Shown here: positions 1 through 9,192 of the stretch, in pieces
How the letters are laid out: every line of letters begins with the position of its first letter
Position numbering within the stretch: the first letter of the stretch is position 1
Origin: JBKQHQ01 sp052148715
Lineage (GTDB): Bacteria > Pseudomonadota > Alphaproteobacteria > Rhizobiales > Xanthobacteraceae
Direction of reading: 5' to 3'
NCBI GenBank assembly: GCA_052148715.1
Contig: JBKQHQ010000218.1
Coordinates: forward strand, 1 to 64,000
Length of the DNA: 64,000 bases
Notes under the pieces: generated by a model
Told to the model about the DNA's origin: nothing
The model's input: only the letters and a program-made list of their open reading frames with translations
Database searches by the model: none
Position numbers and translations under genes: made by a program

Positions 1-3000
1 TCACAAGCGGCGGGACATTCTCCGGCGTCCTCGCCGATGGCGGCGTCGGCGGCGGTACCAAAGGTAGTTTGATCGTCGCCGGCGGAACTGAAACTCTCTC
101 GGGCACCAATACCTACACTGGCGACACCACCATCAACCCCGGCGCCACGTTGGCGCTGCTCGGCACCGGCTCGATCTCCAACTCCAGCCCGGTCATCGAT
201 AACGGCACCTTCGACATCACCCAGACGTCATTGGGCACCGCCATCACAAGCTTGTCTGGCTCTGGCAAGGTGTATCTTGGCTCGCAGATGCTAGTGATCA
301 CGGCGGGCGCCGCGGGGGCGTCCGGCACCAACGCGGCGGGCGTATTCTCCGGTGTCATCGCCGACGCCGGCGGCATCGGCGGCGGCATCGGCGGCATGCT
401 GGCCGTCAGCGGCGGCACGCAAACGCTGTCGGGCGTCAACACCTATACCGGGCCCACCCTTATCAACAGCGGCGCGACGCTGGCGCTGCAAGGCAACGGG
501 GCGATCGCCAGTTCCTCCATCGTCATCGACAACGGCGCGTTCGACATTTCGCTGACGACCACGGGCGCTTCGATCACGACCCTGACCGGTACCGGCACCG
601 CGGCGTTGGGCTCGAAGACGCTGACGATCACCGCCGGCTCGACAACGTTTGCTGGCGCTATTACGGATTCAGGCCTCGGCGGCGGCACCGGCGGCAACCT
701 GCACATCGGCGGCGGCACCCAGACGCTGACAGGGACCAACACCTATACCGGGACCACGACCATCGACCCCGGCGCCAAGCTGGCGCTGTCCGGCACCGGC
801 TCGATCGCCGACTCCTCCAACGTGATCGCCAACGGCCTCTTTGATATTTCGCAGACATCGTTGGGCGCATCGATCCAGACTTTGTCGGGCTCCGGCAATG
901 TGGCGCTCGGCGCCAATCTGCTGCTGATCACGAAGGGCTCGACGACGTTCTCCGGCATCATCGCCGACGGCGGCGGCGCTGTCCCCGGCACGGGCGGCAT
1001 GCTGGCCGTCGGCGGGGGCACGCAAACGCTGTCAGGTGTCAACACCTATACGGGGGCCACCCTTATCAACAGCGGCGCCACGCTGGCGCTGAGCAACAAC
1101 GGCTCGATTGCCACTTCCGCCGTCGTCGTCGACAACGGCACTTTCGATATTTCGCAGACGAATGCGGGCGCTTCGATCAAGACTCTGATGGGCAGCGGCC
1201 AAGTGGGGCTCGGCGGCCAGGAACTGACCATCACCAATGGCTCGACCACATTTTCCGGCGTCATCGCCGACGGCGGCATCCTCACCGCCGCCGGCCAACA
1301 CGGCAGCCTGATCGTCAGCGGCGGCACGCAGACGCTGGCAGGAGTGAACACCTATACCGGCGACACCACGATCGCTCCGACCAGCGGCACGGCCACGCTG
1401 GCGCTGACCGGCGCTGGCAGCATTGCGACCTCGAGCAAGGTGGCGATCGCCACCGGCGGCACGTTCGACATCTCGCAGACTTCGGCGGGCGCCTCGATCA
1501 TGACCTTGGCGGATTCCGGCGCCGGCCAGTCCGGCAAGGTCGCGCTCGGGGCGCAGACGCTGACGATCACCAACGGCTCGACGACATTTTCAGGCGCCAT
1601 CGCCGATGGCGGCATCGGCGGCGGCTCCGGCGGCAACCTGACTGTCACCGGCGGCACGCAGACGCTGGCGGGCGCGAACACCTATACGGGCCTGACGACG
1701 ATCGCTCCCACCAGCGGCACTGCGACCCTGGCGCTTACCGGCAACGGCAGCATCGCGACATCAAGCGGGGTGTCGGTCGCCACCAACGGCACGTTCGACA
1801 TTTCGGGTACGACCTCCGGCGCCTCGATCGCGACGCTGTCGGGCAGCGGATCCGTCGTGCTGGGCAGCCAGTTTCTCACCCTGACCGCGGCGGCGGCTGG
1901 CCCTAACGGCACGTCGCCGGCCGGCATTTTCTCCGGCGGCATCAGCGGGCTCGGCGGCATGGCGATCACTGGGGGCCACGAGGAGCTGACGGGGGTGAAC
2001 ACCTACCAGGGCGGCACGACCGTGACCAACGGTGCGGTTCTCAGCATCAACGGTCCGTCGTCGCTCGGCGCTGCGACGAGCACGTTGACCCTTAACAACG
2101 GCACTTTGGTCGCCGACGCCAGTATCACCATCCCACAACCGGTGACGCTGCTCGGGGCACCTCCCGGCGCGGACGTGATCAATTTGAACTCGAACAAGGT
2201 CACGCTGTCCGGCGCCATCAACGGGCCCGGTGTGCTCGACGCCATCAACGGCGGCACGCTGAACCTGACCGGAACGGTCAACAGCATCGGCGGCCTGGTG
2301 CTCGGACCGGGTACCACGTTGACCACAAGCGCTTCCGCCAGCGCCGGCCTCGCCACTACGCCGATCGTGCTGGTGCCGACGAGCGGCACTCCGGTCGGTT
2401 TGTTCACCGGTTCAGTGCATGTCGTCGGGCCGCTTGATGTGGTGAACGGGGCGCCGACCACCGAGCTGATCATCGTGCCGGGCGCTACGCTGGAAGGCGT
2501 GGGCGGCGTCAACGTCCCCATCGTGTTCCAAGGCGGCGGCACCAATGCTCCCGGTGACGGCCCCGGGACGATCGTCGTCAACGCGTCGGTGACCAACCTT
2601 CCCAACTCGATCTTTACGGTCGAGATCGACGGTCCTTTGCCGAGCGCCACCAATTGCACCGTCAGCATCGGGTGTAAGGGTCAGTACAGCGCCACCTATG
2701 TGACCGGGGCCGGCAACACCTACACTGCCGGCGGCGCGATCGCGCCGGTCCTGACCGGGATCAGCCCCCCGGCCAGCAACCTTTACATCCCGCCGGTGAC
2801 GACAAGCTTCACCGTGGTTTACGCTCCCGCCGGCGTGCTTGGCAGCTTCGCCTCGCTCACCCAACCGGCCGCGGGTGTGCCGAACGTGTCGGGGGGGCTG
2901 GCGCCGGGGACACGGTTCGACGCTCTGTATTTCAACGCTGCCTCGAGCCTGGGTTCGGGTGCCTTTGCCTATGCGGCCGGTCCGACGGCCATCGACCTCT

Positions 3001-4298
3001 GGGTGACGCCGGCGAACTACCAGAATCTGTCGTACTGGAACGTCAACCTGAACCAGAACCAGAGCCAGGTTGCCTCCGCGCTCAATGCGCTGCGTGGCCC
3101 GGCCGGCGTGAAAAACAGCAACGAGGCGACTTGGGACTTCGGCAATCTGTTCCCGCAGCAACCGCAAGCGCTCCCTGGTATCTTCAGCACGCTCTCGGGC
3201 GAGGTGAACACCGGCGCCCAGCAAAGCTCGTTCCAGATCATGCGCCAGTTCCTCGCCCTTATGCTCGATCCGACCGTGAATCGCCGGTCCGTCAGCGTCG
3301 GCGACGGAAGCTCCGCCATCGGCTTTGCTCCCGACGGCGCCATGAGCCTGGCTTCCAACGATCAAGACACGCCGCTGTCCAGAATCGCCGCCGCTTATGA
3401 TTCGGTGCTCAAGGCGCCGGCGACCCCGACATTCGATCAGCGCTGGAGCGCATGGGGCACGGCCTTTGGCGGAGTCAACAAGACCAACGGCGATCTGGTG
3501 GTAGGCACGACCAACGTCACCGCGAGCACCTACGGCTACGCCGCCGGCATCAACTACAATTACACGCCGGACAGCGTGGTGGGCTTCGCGCTGGCCGCCG
3601 GCGGCACCAATTGGGGCCTGGCGCAAGGGCTCGGCACCGGCCGCAGCGACGTCTTCCAGGCCGGCATCTACGGCACGATGCATTCCGGCCCGGCCTATGT
3701 GTACAGCGCGCTCGCCTTCGCCAATAACTGGATGTCGACCTCGCGTATCGCGTTCGGCGGCGACCAGCTTGCCGCGCGCTTCAACGCGCAAAACTATGGC
3801 GGGCGGATCGAAACCGGCTACCGCCTCGCCGCACTGCAGACCACCGGCGTTTCGCCGTTCGCGGCGGTGCAGGCGCAATACTTCCACGCGCCGAGCTTCG
3901 GCGAGACCGACTCGAGCGGCGGTGGCTTCGGGCTGAACTACGACGCCGCGGGCGCAACCGACATAACCAGTCAAATCGGCGCACGCGTCGATAGTCTGCA
4001 GACGCTTCACGGCATGCCGCTGATGCTGCGCGCGTGGGCGGCATGGGAGCACGACTGGGTGAGCAACCCCGCGCTCACGGCGACCTTCCAGGCAGCGCTG
4101 GCGCCAGGCGCGCTACCCGGCGCGAGCGCGAGCTTCATGGTCAACGGCGCGGCGCTGCCGGCAAACTCCGCCGTGGCGTCGGCGAGCGCCGAGCTGCGCG
4201 TGACCCCCTCGGTCTCGCTCACCGCCAGGTTCGACAGCCAGCTTGCCGTCGGCTCGCAGTATCTCGGCGGAACCGGCACGCTGCGCTATACGTGGTGA
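1..4298 (+). CDS. Autotransporter (type V secretion) with repeat passenger, 5' truncated
   Basis: The reading frame is open from the window edge (first full codon at 3) to the stop at 4298, so the true start and signal peptide lie outside. The passenger has about 100-residue Gly/Thr/Ser-rich repeats, each with a GGTQTLSGVNTYTG-like core, as in autotransporter-associated beta-helix repeats. From about nt 3430 to the end lies a domain of alternating aromatic and polar residues that ends in LRYTW; a terminal aromatic residue is typical of outer-membrane barrels recognised by Bam. The expected role is export of the beta-helix to the cell surface through its own barrel, for adhesion or aggregation. 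Two cysteines six residues apart (near nt 2656-2676) are unusual in a passenger. A TTG at 69 is not a credible start because the repeat pattern continues upstream of it. Confidence 0.9.
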   Translation, partial: TSGGTFSGVLADGGVGGGTKGSLIVAGGTETLSGTNTYTGDTTINPGATLALLGTGSISNSSPVIDNGTFDITQTSLGTAITSLSGSGKVYLGSQMLVITAGAAGASGTNAAGVFSGVIADAGGIGGGIGGMLAVSGGTQTLSGVNTYTGPTLINSGATLALQGNGAIASSSIVIDNGAFDISLTTTGASITTLTGTGTAALGSKTLTITAGSTTFAGAITDSGLGGGTGGNLHIGGGTQTLTGTNTYTGTTTIDPGAKLALSGTGSIADSSNVIANGLFDISQTSLGASIQTLSGSGNVALGANLLLITKGSTTFSGIIADGGGAVPGTGGMLAVGGGTQTLSGVNTYTGATLINSGATLALSNNGSIATSAVVVDNGTFDISQTNAGASIKTLMGSGQVGLGGQELTITNGSTTFSGVIADGGILTAAGQHGSLIVSGGTQTLAGVNTYTGDTTIAPTSGTATLALTGAGSIATSSKVAIATGGTFDISQTSAGASIMTLADSGAGQSGKVALGAQTLTITNGSTTFSGAIADGGIGGGSGGNLTVTGGTQTLAGANTYTGLTTIAPTSGTATLALTGNGSIATSSGVSVATNGTFDISGTTSGASIATLSGSGSVVLGSQFLTLTAAAAGPNGTSPAGIFSGGISGLGGMAITGGHEELTGVNTYQGGTTVTNGAVLSINGPSSLGAATSTLTLNNGTLVADASITIPQPVTLLGAPPGADVINLNSNKVTLSGAINGPGVLDAINGGTLNLTGTVNSIGGLVLGPGTTLTTSASASAGLATTPIVLVPTSGTPVGLFTGSVHVVGPLDVVNGAPTTELIIVPGATLEGVGGVNVPIVFQGGGTNAPGDGPGTIVVNASVTNLPNSIFTVEIDGPLPSATNCTVSIGCKGQYSATYVTGAGNTYTAGGAIAPVLTGISPPASNLYIPPVTTSFTVVYAPAGVLGSFASLTQPAAGVPNVSGGLAPGTRFDALYFNAASSLGSGAFAYAAGPTAIDLWVTPANYQNLSYWNVNLNQNQSQVASALNALRGPAGVKNSNEATWDFGNLFPQQPQALPGIFSTLSGEVNTGAQQSSFQIMRQFLALMLDPTVNRRSVSVGDGSSAIGFAPDGAMSLASNDQDTPLSRIAAAYDSVLKAPATPTFDQRWSAWGTAFGGVNKTNGDLVVGTTNVTASTYGYAAGINYNYTPDSVVGFALAAGGTNWGLAQGLGTGRSDVFQAGIYGTMHSGPAYVYSALAFANNWMSTSRIAFGGDQLAARFNAQNYGGRIETGYRLAALQTTGVSPFAAVQAQYFHAPSFGETDSSGGGFGLNYDAAGATDITSQIGARVDSLQTLHGMPLMLRAWAAWEHDWVSNPALTATFQAALAPGALPGASASFMVNGAALPANSAVASASAELRVTPSVSLTARFDSQLAVGSQYLGGTGTLRYTW
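108..2000 (+). repeat. Passenger-domain tandem protein repeats
   Basis: The core motif Asn-Thr-Tyr-Thr/Gln-Gly recurs at about nt 108, 438, 738, 1041, 1347, 1677 and 1998, giving spacings of 330, 300, 303, 306, 330 and 321 nt, all multiples of three. The units diverge in DNA sequence but keep a shared order: GGTQTL, NTYTG, a SGATLAL-like strand, IDNGTFDIS, then TITNGSTTFSGVIADGG. This suggests expansion by in-frame duplication followed by divergence, and copy number may vary between strains. Confidence 0.85.
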
Positions 4299-4613
4299 TC
4301 AGCCTCCCGGGGCAGTTGAATGGAGACAGGCAGCGATTGCACTCACGGACCGCCGACGTATTATTCGGCCACGTTCGCTGGTAGTTCCGGCCACGGCACC
4401 TTCAACAACCCTGGTAGCCCATGCCATGGGACATTTGCGGGGGCTCTGCGGCGCAGCCGAACAGACGGAGGGCATTGCCCTTGCCCAAGGCGAACGTCTC
4501 GTCGAACCAGCCGCGAAACTTAAGGCGCACCGCAGTTGCGGTCTGCCCCTTGCAGGACAGCGCGAAACTGCGGTGGCGCCCCGATCGACAAGCCCGAGAG
4601 TGGTAGTAGGATC
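4299..4613. other. Intergenic, no gene recognised
   Basis: This gap lies between convergent genes. It holds two short perfect inverted repeats (CCCATG-C-CATGGG near 4420 and ACCGCA-GT-TGCGGT near 4530). Neither is followed by a T tract, so no clear terminator is seen. The short reading frames here show no family resemblance. Confidence 0.5.
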
Positions 4614-5132
4614 TCAGGCCGCGTTGCTCTTCTTGAGCTCAGTAGCGATTGGACCGGCCAGCGCCTTGCGCAAGGCGTCTTCCCGGGTGTGATCAAAGGA
4701 AGTCCGCAGCACCTTACCGCCAACGCCTTTGATAGCGTCGAGAACCTTGTCGGCCGTCACCTTTCGGATCAAGAGAAATAGGGCGGCGTTCCCTGATTGC
4801 AGCGTCGCCGCCGCGTCCTTCATGAAACGGTCGTTGATCCCTACGTCGGTAAGTGCCCCAGCAATGGCACCCGATGCCGCCCCTAGCGCAGCGCCCGCCA
4901 ACGGCATCAGGAAAATCAACCCGACCAGCGTGCCCCAGACAGTGCCATAGGCCGCCCCAGCGCCGGCGGGATGAAAGAGCTGGTTGAGCTTTATTCGACC
5001 GTTCGGCTTCTTGACCGCGATGACCGCGTCTTCAAGTTCGATCAAATACTCCGATTGCAAGTCGAGAAGCTTTTCCCGAACCTCCTCTGCCTTGCTCTCA
5101 GAGGGAAACTCAATCACGACGAGATCGCTCAT
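4614..5132 (-). CDS. DUF1269 family membrane protein
   Basis: A 172-residue protein. The N-terminal half (MSDLVVIEFPSE onward) looks like a small alpha/beta domain. It is followed by a Gly/Ala-rich hydrophobic hairpin at roughly residues 55-92 (YGTVWGTLVGLIFLMPLAG, then AALGAASGAIAGAL), then NDRFMKD and a second soluble half ending in basic and polar residues. This arrangement is typical of DUF1269 proteins, whose function is unknown; they are often linked to stress responses. It is transcribed alone and convergent with the autotransporter. No partner in the neighbourhood suggests a specific role. Confidence 0.8.
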   Translation of the reverse strand: MSDLVVIEFPSESKAEEVREKLLDLQSEYLIELEDAVIAVKKPNGRIKLNQLFHPAGAGAAYGTVWGTLVGLIFLMPLAGAALGAASGAIAGALTDVGINDRFMKDAAATLQSGNAALFLLIRKVTADKVLDAIKGVGGKVLRTSFDHTREDALRKALAGPIATELKKSNAA

Positions 5133-5713
5133 GACGCACTACTCCTTAGGGTTTGACGGGACCAGACGTCGCTTTCCCGAGCAGTAGAGAAAAAAATCGG
5201 CCACTCTTTAGCTGGAAGGGAGTGGAGCGGCCGCCGGACGCTGGCTCCTTAGACGTGCCAGCTGTACCATAATGCCTGGGCGTGCTCAGCACACGATTTT
5301 GTGCGTTCCGGAAACGGTGCTCATGCACTCAGCGACAGATGCCATCTGCCACGCCAGCGGTATCGCGCAGCGATTTCGTGCTGTGGCACGAAGCGATGGT
5401 GCGGTGCGGGCTCGCCCCTTGGTCCAGAGTCGCGTCATTGCGCACCTCCGCAGATGCAAATTATAGCTTGAGGTGCAAACGAGAGCATCGCGAAACAGAA
5501 CTTCCGACCTATTTTCTATGGGTCCGTTGAGCCATCAGATGGCTCTTCCCTTTTCGGTTTCTGCCGGGTTCGACGCTCCAAGTTTGGCGCGGCTGCGCGG
5601 CTGCGCTCTGTTGAGTTTCAGAGCTTGCTGCGCGACGAGTCCCGGGCACGAGCGGCCTGAATGACGGCGGCGGCCACTGGGCCTAGAGCCCAAATGCCAC
5701 GGCGCCCCGGCCG
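5133..5713. other. Intergenic, about 580 bp, no gene recognised
   Basis: I see no credible coding sequence. A 7-bp perfect hairpin with a 3-nt loop (GAGCCAT-CAG-ATGGCTC) sits at 5529-5545 and is followed by TTCCCTTTT on the plus strand. It could be a weak terminator, but no plus-strand gene lies just upstream. The short frames resemble random GC-rich translation. Confidence 0.45.
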
Positions 5714-6220
5714 TCAGCTCCGCGCCAGGTGGGCAAACTCCTTCACCACCCGCTCGTAGACCGGGCGCTTGAAGGGCACGATCAGGTCGGGGAGATTGCG
5801 CATCGGCTCCCAGCGCCATTCGACGAATTCCGGCACGTGCTGGCCGCCGGCCGGATGCAGGATGTCGATCTCGCTCTCGTCGCCGGTGAAGCGCAGCGCA
5901 AACCATTTCTGGGTCTGGCCGCGATATTTGCCGCCCCAGGCCTCGCCAATGCGCTCGCGCGGAATGTCGTAGGAAAGCCAATCAGCGATTTCGCCGAGCC
6001 GCTCGACCGACCGGATATTGGTTTCCTCATAGAGCTCCCGCAATGCGGCCGGATAGGGCTCCTCGCCCGGATCCACGCCGCCCTGCGGCATCTGCCAAAC
6101 ATGGGTCGGATCGATCTGCTCCGGGCCCTCGGTGCGGCGGCCGATGAACACCCGCCCGGCCGGGTTCAGCACCATCACGGCGACGCACGGGCGGCGGGGC
6201 AGGTCCTCGTAGCGGGTCAT
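5714..6220 (-). CDS. rppH: RNA pyrophosphohydrolase RppH (Nudix)
   Basis: A 168-residue Nudix hydrolase. The family removes pyrophosphate from 5'-triphosphorylated RNA and so exposes it to RNase E decay in the cytoplasm. The Nudix box occupies residues 47-69, with GGVDPGEE and RELYEETNI carrying the metal-binding glutamates. HVWQMPQGG just before it is characteristic of RppH, and a WRWEP segment lies in the second half. An upstream ATG at 6241 would add seven residues; ATG 6220 (MTRYEDLP) matches the usual family start. It is the last gene of the minus-strand run from obgE, after the DUF610 gene. Confidence 0.93.
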   Translation of the reverse strand: MTRYEDLPRRPCVAVMVLNPAGRVFIGRRTEGPEQIDPTHVWQMPQGGVDPGEEPYPAALRELYEETNIRSVERLGEIADWLSYDIPRERIGEAWGGKYRGQTQKWFALRFTGDESEIDILHPAGGQHVPEFVEWRWEPMRNLPDLIVPFKRPVYERVVKEFAHLARS

Positions 6221-6304
6221 GTGAACCAGGTTCCATTGCATCGATTGCTGTCAGGCGTTCGCGGGAGGACGTCCAGCAGCAAACGATGGCAGAGGTGTGA
6301 ACGT

Positions 6305-7579
6305 TCAGCCCGGCTTTGCCAAGACCGTGGTGATCGGCACCAGGGTCAGGCCGCGGCCTTCCGTCGTCTTCGCCCAGGCCGAAAGGCGGCTGATGGTGGC
6401 CGGCAGGGCCGTGGCGAAGCCGACCGCAAAGCCGCGGTCGCGGGCAATCGACTCGAGCTGGTTCAGGGCCCGATCCATGGCGGCCGGCGTCGGCACGGCA
6501 TCCAGCATAACGTCCGCCTTGACGAACGGCAGACTGTTGGCACCGGCGATCTGACCGGCCAGACTGCGCGGCGACGACCCGTCGTCCACATAAATCAGAC
6601 CGCGCTTGGCGACTTCGCGCAGCACCGGCGCCAGCGACGGCTCCGAGGCGGTGAAGCGCGCGCCCATGAAATTGGTGAGGCCGACGTAGCCCTGGAACCG
6701 GCTCATGAGCCAGTACAAGCGATCGAGATTCTGCTCGGCGGCAAGCGAGGTAAGCAGGGTCTGCGGCCCGGGATCGTTGTCGGGGTAGTCAAACGGCTCC
6801 ATCGGCACCTGCAGCAGGATCTCGTGCCCTTCGCTGCGCGCGCGCGCGACCCAGCGGTCGGCGTCCGTTCCGTAAGCCGCGAATGTCAGGGTGACGGCTG
6901 CCGGGAGCTTGGCGAGTGCCTCGGTCGTGCTGCCCGCGCCAACCCCCAATCCCCCGACCACGAGCGCGATGCGCGGAACATCCGGCTTGGCCGCCGCACT
7001 CGCGGCAGCGCTGGCATAAGTATCCGCCGGCCGCGCGCCGTCCTCGCCGATCCTCGGTATCGAGCCGTGGCGCGTCGTTTCCAGGAGCCGCGCCTCGGCC
7101 TTGGGCACCGACTTCGGCTCGGCCGAAGCAGATCTTCCGTCGGATGGCGCGGCCTTGTTGTCGGCCGCTGCCGAAAGCACGACCTCCTGGCGCTTGCCGC
7201 TGGTACCGTCGATGATCGTTACAATCTTGCCGCCCGACGGCGTGGTTGTTGGAGCAGGCGGAGCCGGCGAAGCCGACGGCTGCAACGCCGGTCCGTCATA
7301 ACGGCCGGGGGCCGCGGGTTTCGCATCGGGCTTCGCGTCCACCGTCTCCGGGGCGCGAGTCTGATTCTTTGCTTCGGCGGGGGCACGAACGGCAGTCGGC
7401 ACGACCGCCAGCGGCTCGCCGCCGAGCGGGTCATCGACCATGATGATCCATCCGGCAAAAACAACCAGACTCAGGCCAAGCGCGGCCATGACCAGCGTGG
7501 AGGCGCTGACCGGCAGCACGAACCGGCGTTTCTTCGGTAAATCCAGGCCGAGCGGAGCATTCAAATCATCGTCCGTCAC
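6305..7579 (-). CDS. Divergent polysaccharide deacetylase family protein (DUF610/YibQ-like)
   Basis: A 424-residue protein with a single membrane segment at about 22-46, a Pro/Ala-rich linker to about residue 185, then a domain of the divergent polysaccharide deacetylase type beginning PRIALVVGGLGVG. Later blocks include LLQVPMEPFDYP, NFMGARFT, RGLIYVDDGSS and GFAVGFATALP. Topology suggests an inner-membrane anchor with the domain in the periplasm. In rhizobia it commonly follows ctpA and envC, which fits a cell-wall role. The family diverges from canonical NodB deacetylases in the usual metal site, so activity is uncertain. It is separated from ctpA by 263 bp that hold a repeat element. Confidence 0.85.
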   Translation of the reverse strand: MTDDDLNAPLGLDLPKKRRFVLPVSASTLVMAALGLSLVVFAGWIIMVDDPLGGEPLAVVPTAVRAPAEAKNQTRAPETVDAKPDAKPAAPGRYDGPALQPSASPAPPAPTTTPSGGKIVTIIDGTSGKRQEVVLSAAADNKAAPSDGRSASAEPKSVPKAEARLLETTRHGSIPRIGEDGARPADTYASAAASAAAKPDVPRIALVVGGLGVGAGSTTEALAKLPAAVTLTFAAYGTDADRWVARARSEGHEILLQVPMEPFDYPDNDPGPQTLLTSLAAEQNLDRLYWLMSRFQGYVGLTNFMGARFTASEPSLAPVLREVAKRGLIYVDDGSSPRSLAGQIAGANSLPFVKADVMLDAVPTPAAMDRALNQLESIARDRGFAVGFATALPATISRLSAWAKTTEGRGLTLVPITTVLAKPG

Positions 7580-7701
7580 GGCGCCAACCCCTCACGAATC
7601 ACGGGGCGCAGCCTATCACGGCGGCCAGCCAACCCGATTTCCGGGTTCGCCCGTATGCACTGATGGGCCTCGCGGGGGACGAATGCACGCTATTATTGTT
7701 G

Positions 7702-7776
7702 GAGCATGATCATCTCCGAAAATCGGTGCCGACCCTCGGGTCAAGCCCGAGGGCAGGCTTTTTCGGGATCATGCTC
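7702..7776. repeat. Rhizobial-type palindromic intergenic repeat
   Basis: A 75-bp element bounded by the perfect inverted repeat GAGCATGATC (7702-7711) and GATCATGCTC (7767-7776), with TTTTTCGG next to the right end. It contains an internal hairpin CCCTCGGG-TCAAG-CCCGAGGG at 7733-7753. Elements with GAGCATGATC ends and an inner CCGAAAA/TTTTCGG pair are abundant in rhizobial genomes. It lies between the DUF610 gene and ctpA, so it would be transcribed if the two are co-transcribed. Confidence 0.75.
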
Positions 7777-7792
7777 TGCTGCAGATAAGCGA

Positions 7793-7816
7793 AGAGGGCG
7801 GTCTGCGCCGCCCTCT
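7793..7816 (-). terminator. Hairpin downstream of ctpA
   Basis: A perfect 9-bp stem (AGAGGGCGG / CCGCCCTCT) with a 6-nt loop begins 27 bp past the ctpA stop. Only a mildly T-rich stretch follows on the minus strand, so termination may be partial. Confidence 0.45.
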
Positions 7817-7842
7817 GTTGGCTTACGACGGTAGTGGCGGCT

Positions 7843-9192
7843 TCAGTTCGCCGCGCGCGGCGGGGTCTCGGGAGAGGCCGGAGTGGCCGGAGAGGCCGAG
7901 TTGATCTTGACGCCGCGCAGGAGATCGTCCGCCATCTTCAGCGCCTTGTCGTCCTCCGGCTTCGGCGGGACGTACGACTGCGAGCCGGTCTCCTCGTCGC
8001 CTTCCGCCTTCAGGTGTCCGCGCAGCGACGCCTCGCCTTTGGTGTCGGTGCGGCTTTTCAGTTCGTCCGGCACATCCTGCAGCACCTCGATGTCAGGCAC
8101 GATGCCTTTCGCCTGGATCGAGCGTCCCGACGGGGTGAAATAGCGCGCCGTGGTCAGCCGCAACGCGCCGTTGCCGGCGCCAAGGGGGATGATGGTCTGC
8201 ACCGACCCCTTACCGAACGAGCGGGTGCCGAGCAGCGTCGCGCGCTTGTGATCCTGGAGCGCGCCGGCGACGATCTCGGAGGCCGACGCCGAGCCGCCAT
8301 TGATCAGGACGATGATCGGCTTGCCCTTGGTCAGATCGCCCGGGTGGGCGCTGAAGCGCTGCGTCTCCTCGGCGTTGCGACCGCGCGTCGAGACGATCTC
8401 GCCCCGCTCCAGAAAGGCATCCGAGACGGAAATCGCCTGATCGAGCAGGCCGCCCGGATTGTTGCGCAGGTCGACGACATAGCCTTTGAGCTTGTCGCCG
8501 TTGACCTGGCTGCTGATGTCGTTGATCGCCTTCCTGAGGCCGTCGCTCGTCTGCTCGGTAAACTGCGTAATGCGAATGTAGCCGATGTCGTCGCCCTCGA
8601 CGTGCGAGCGCACGGAGCGCACGCGAATCACGTCGCGGGTGATCGACACGTCCATCGGCTTGTCCTGGCCCTTGCGCATGATCTTGAGCTTGATCTTGGT
8701 GTTCACAGGGCCGCGCATCTTCTCGACCGCTTGGTTTAGGGTCAGGCCCTGCACCGGCTCGTCGTCCAGATGCGTGATGATGTCGTTCGCCATGATGCCC
8801 GCCTTGGCAGCCGGCGTTTCGTCGATCGGCGCCACCACCTTGATCAGACCATCCTCCATGGTGACCTCGATGCCGAGGCCGCCGAACTCGCCGCGCGTCT
8901 GCACCTGCATGTCGCGGAAGCTCTTCGGGTCCATGTAGGTGGAATGCGGGTCGAGCCCGGCGAGCATGCCGTTGATGGCCGCCTCGACGAGCTTGGCGTC
9001 GTCCGGTTTCTCGACGTAATCCTGGCGCACCCGCTCGAACACGTCGCCGAACAGGTTGAGCTGCTTGTAGGTGTCCGCCGCGGCTGCCTTCGCGGTGGAT
9101 CCGACGAACAAGAGGCGCGGCTGAGTGGCAAAGAGCGTCAGGGCCACGCCGGCCACCGCGCCGAGGAGAACGAGTGAGGTCTTGCGTATCAT
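7843..9192 (-). CDS. ctpA: Carboxy-terminal processing protease CtpA (S41)
   Basis: A 449-residue periplasmic serine protease that cleaves near the C terminus of its substrates. A signal or anchor segment covers about residues 5-25. The PDZ domain follows (FGGLGIEVTMEDG, then MANDIITHLDDEPV), and then the S41 catalytic core. Ser303 in GGSASASE and Lys328 in RSFGKGSVQ form the expected Ser-Lys dyad with the family's 25-residue spacing. ATG 9192 overlaps the envC stop by 4 bp (ATGA), which indicates translational coupling. Some bacterial CtpA proteins trim peptidoglycan hydrolases, which would fit the adjacent envC gene; this link is inferred here. The C-terminal 30 residues are Pro/Ala-rich. 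Confidence 0.95.
   Translation of the reverse strand: MIRKTSLVLLGAVAGVALTLFATQPRLLFVGSTAKAAAADTYKQLNLFGDVFERVRQDYVEKPDDAKLVEAAINGMLAGLDPHSTYMDPKSFRDMQVQTRGEFGGLGIEVTMEDGLIKVVAPIDETPAAKAGIMANDIITHLDDEPVQGLTLNQAVEKMRGPVNTKIKLKIMRKGQDKPMDVSITRDVIRVRSVRSHVEGDDIGYIRITQFTEQTSDGLRKAINDISSQVNGDKLKGYVVDLRNNPGGLLDQAISVSDAFLERGEIVSTRGRNAEETQRFSAHPGDLTKGKPIIVLINGGSASASEIVAGALQDHKRATLLGTRSFGKGSVQTIIPLGAGNGALRLTTARYFTPSGRSIQAKGIVPDIEVLQDVPDELKSRTDTKGEASLRGHLKAEGDEETGSQSYVPPKPEDDKALKMADDLLRGVKINSASPATPASPETPPRAAN

Noticed and set aside
113..2002. Six successive minus-strand frames of 99-109 residues with similar sequences, each starting near ML/MF-x-P
   Set aside because: They are the antisense image of the passenger repeats and share starts only because each repeat has the same Asn-Thr codon pair. 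They mark repeat boundaries rather than genes.
2412..4052. A 546-residue minus-strand frame across the autotransporter
   Set aside because: It lies opposite an autotransporter with clear repeats and barrel. The translation is Arg/Gly/Ala-rich with no recognisable domain.
5729..7540. A 603-residue plus-strand frame opposite rppH and the DUF610 gene
   Set aside because: It spans two well-supported minus-strand genes and their gap; the content is His/Arg/Gly-rich without any domain.
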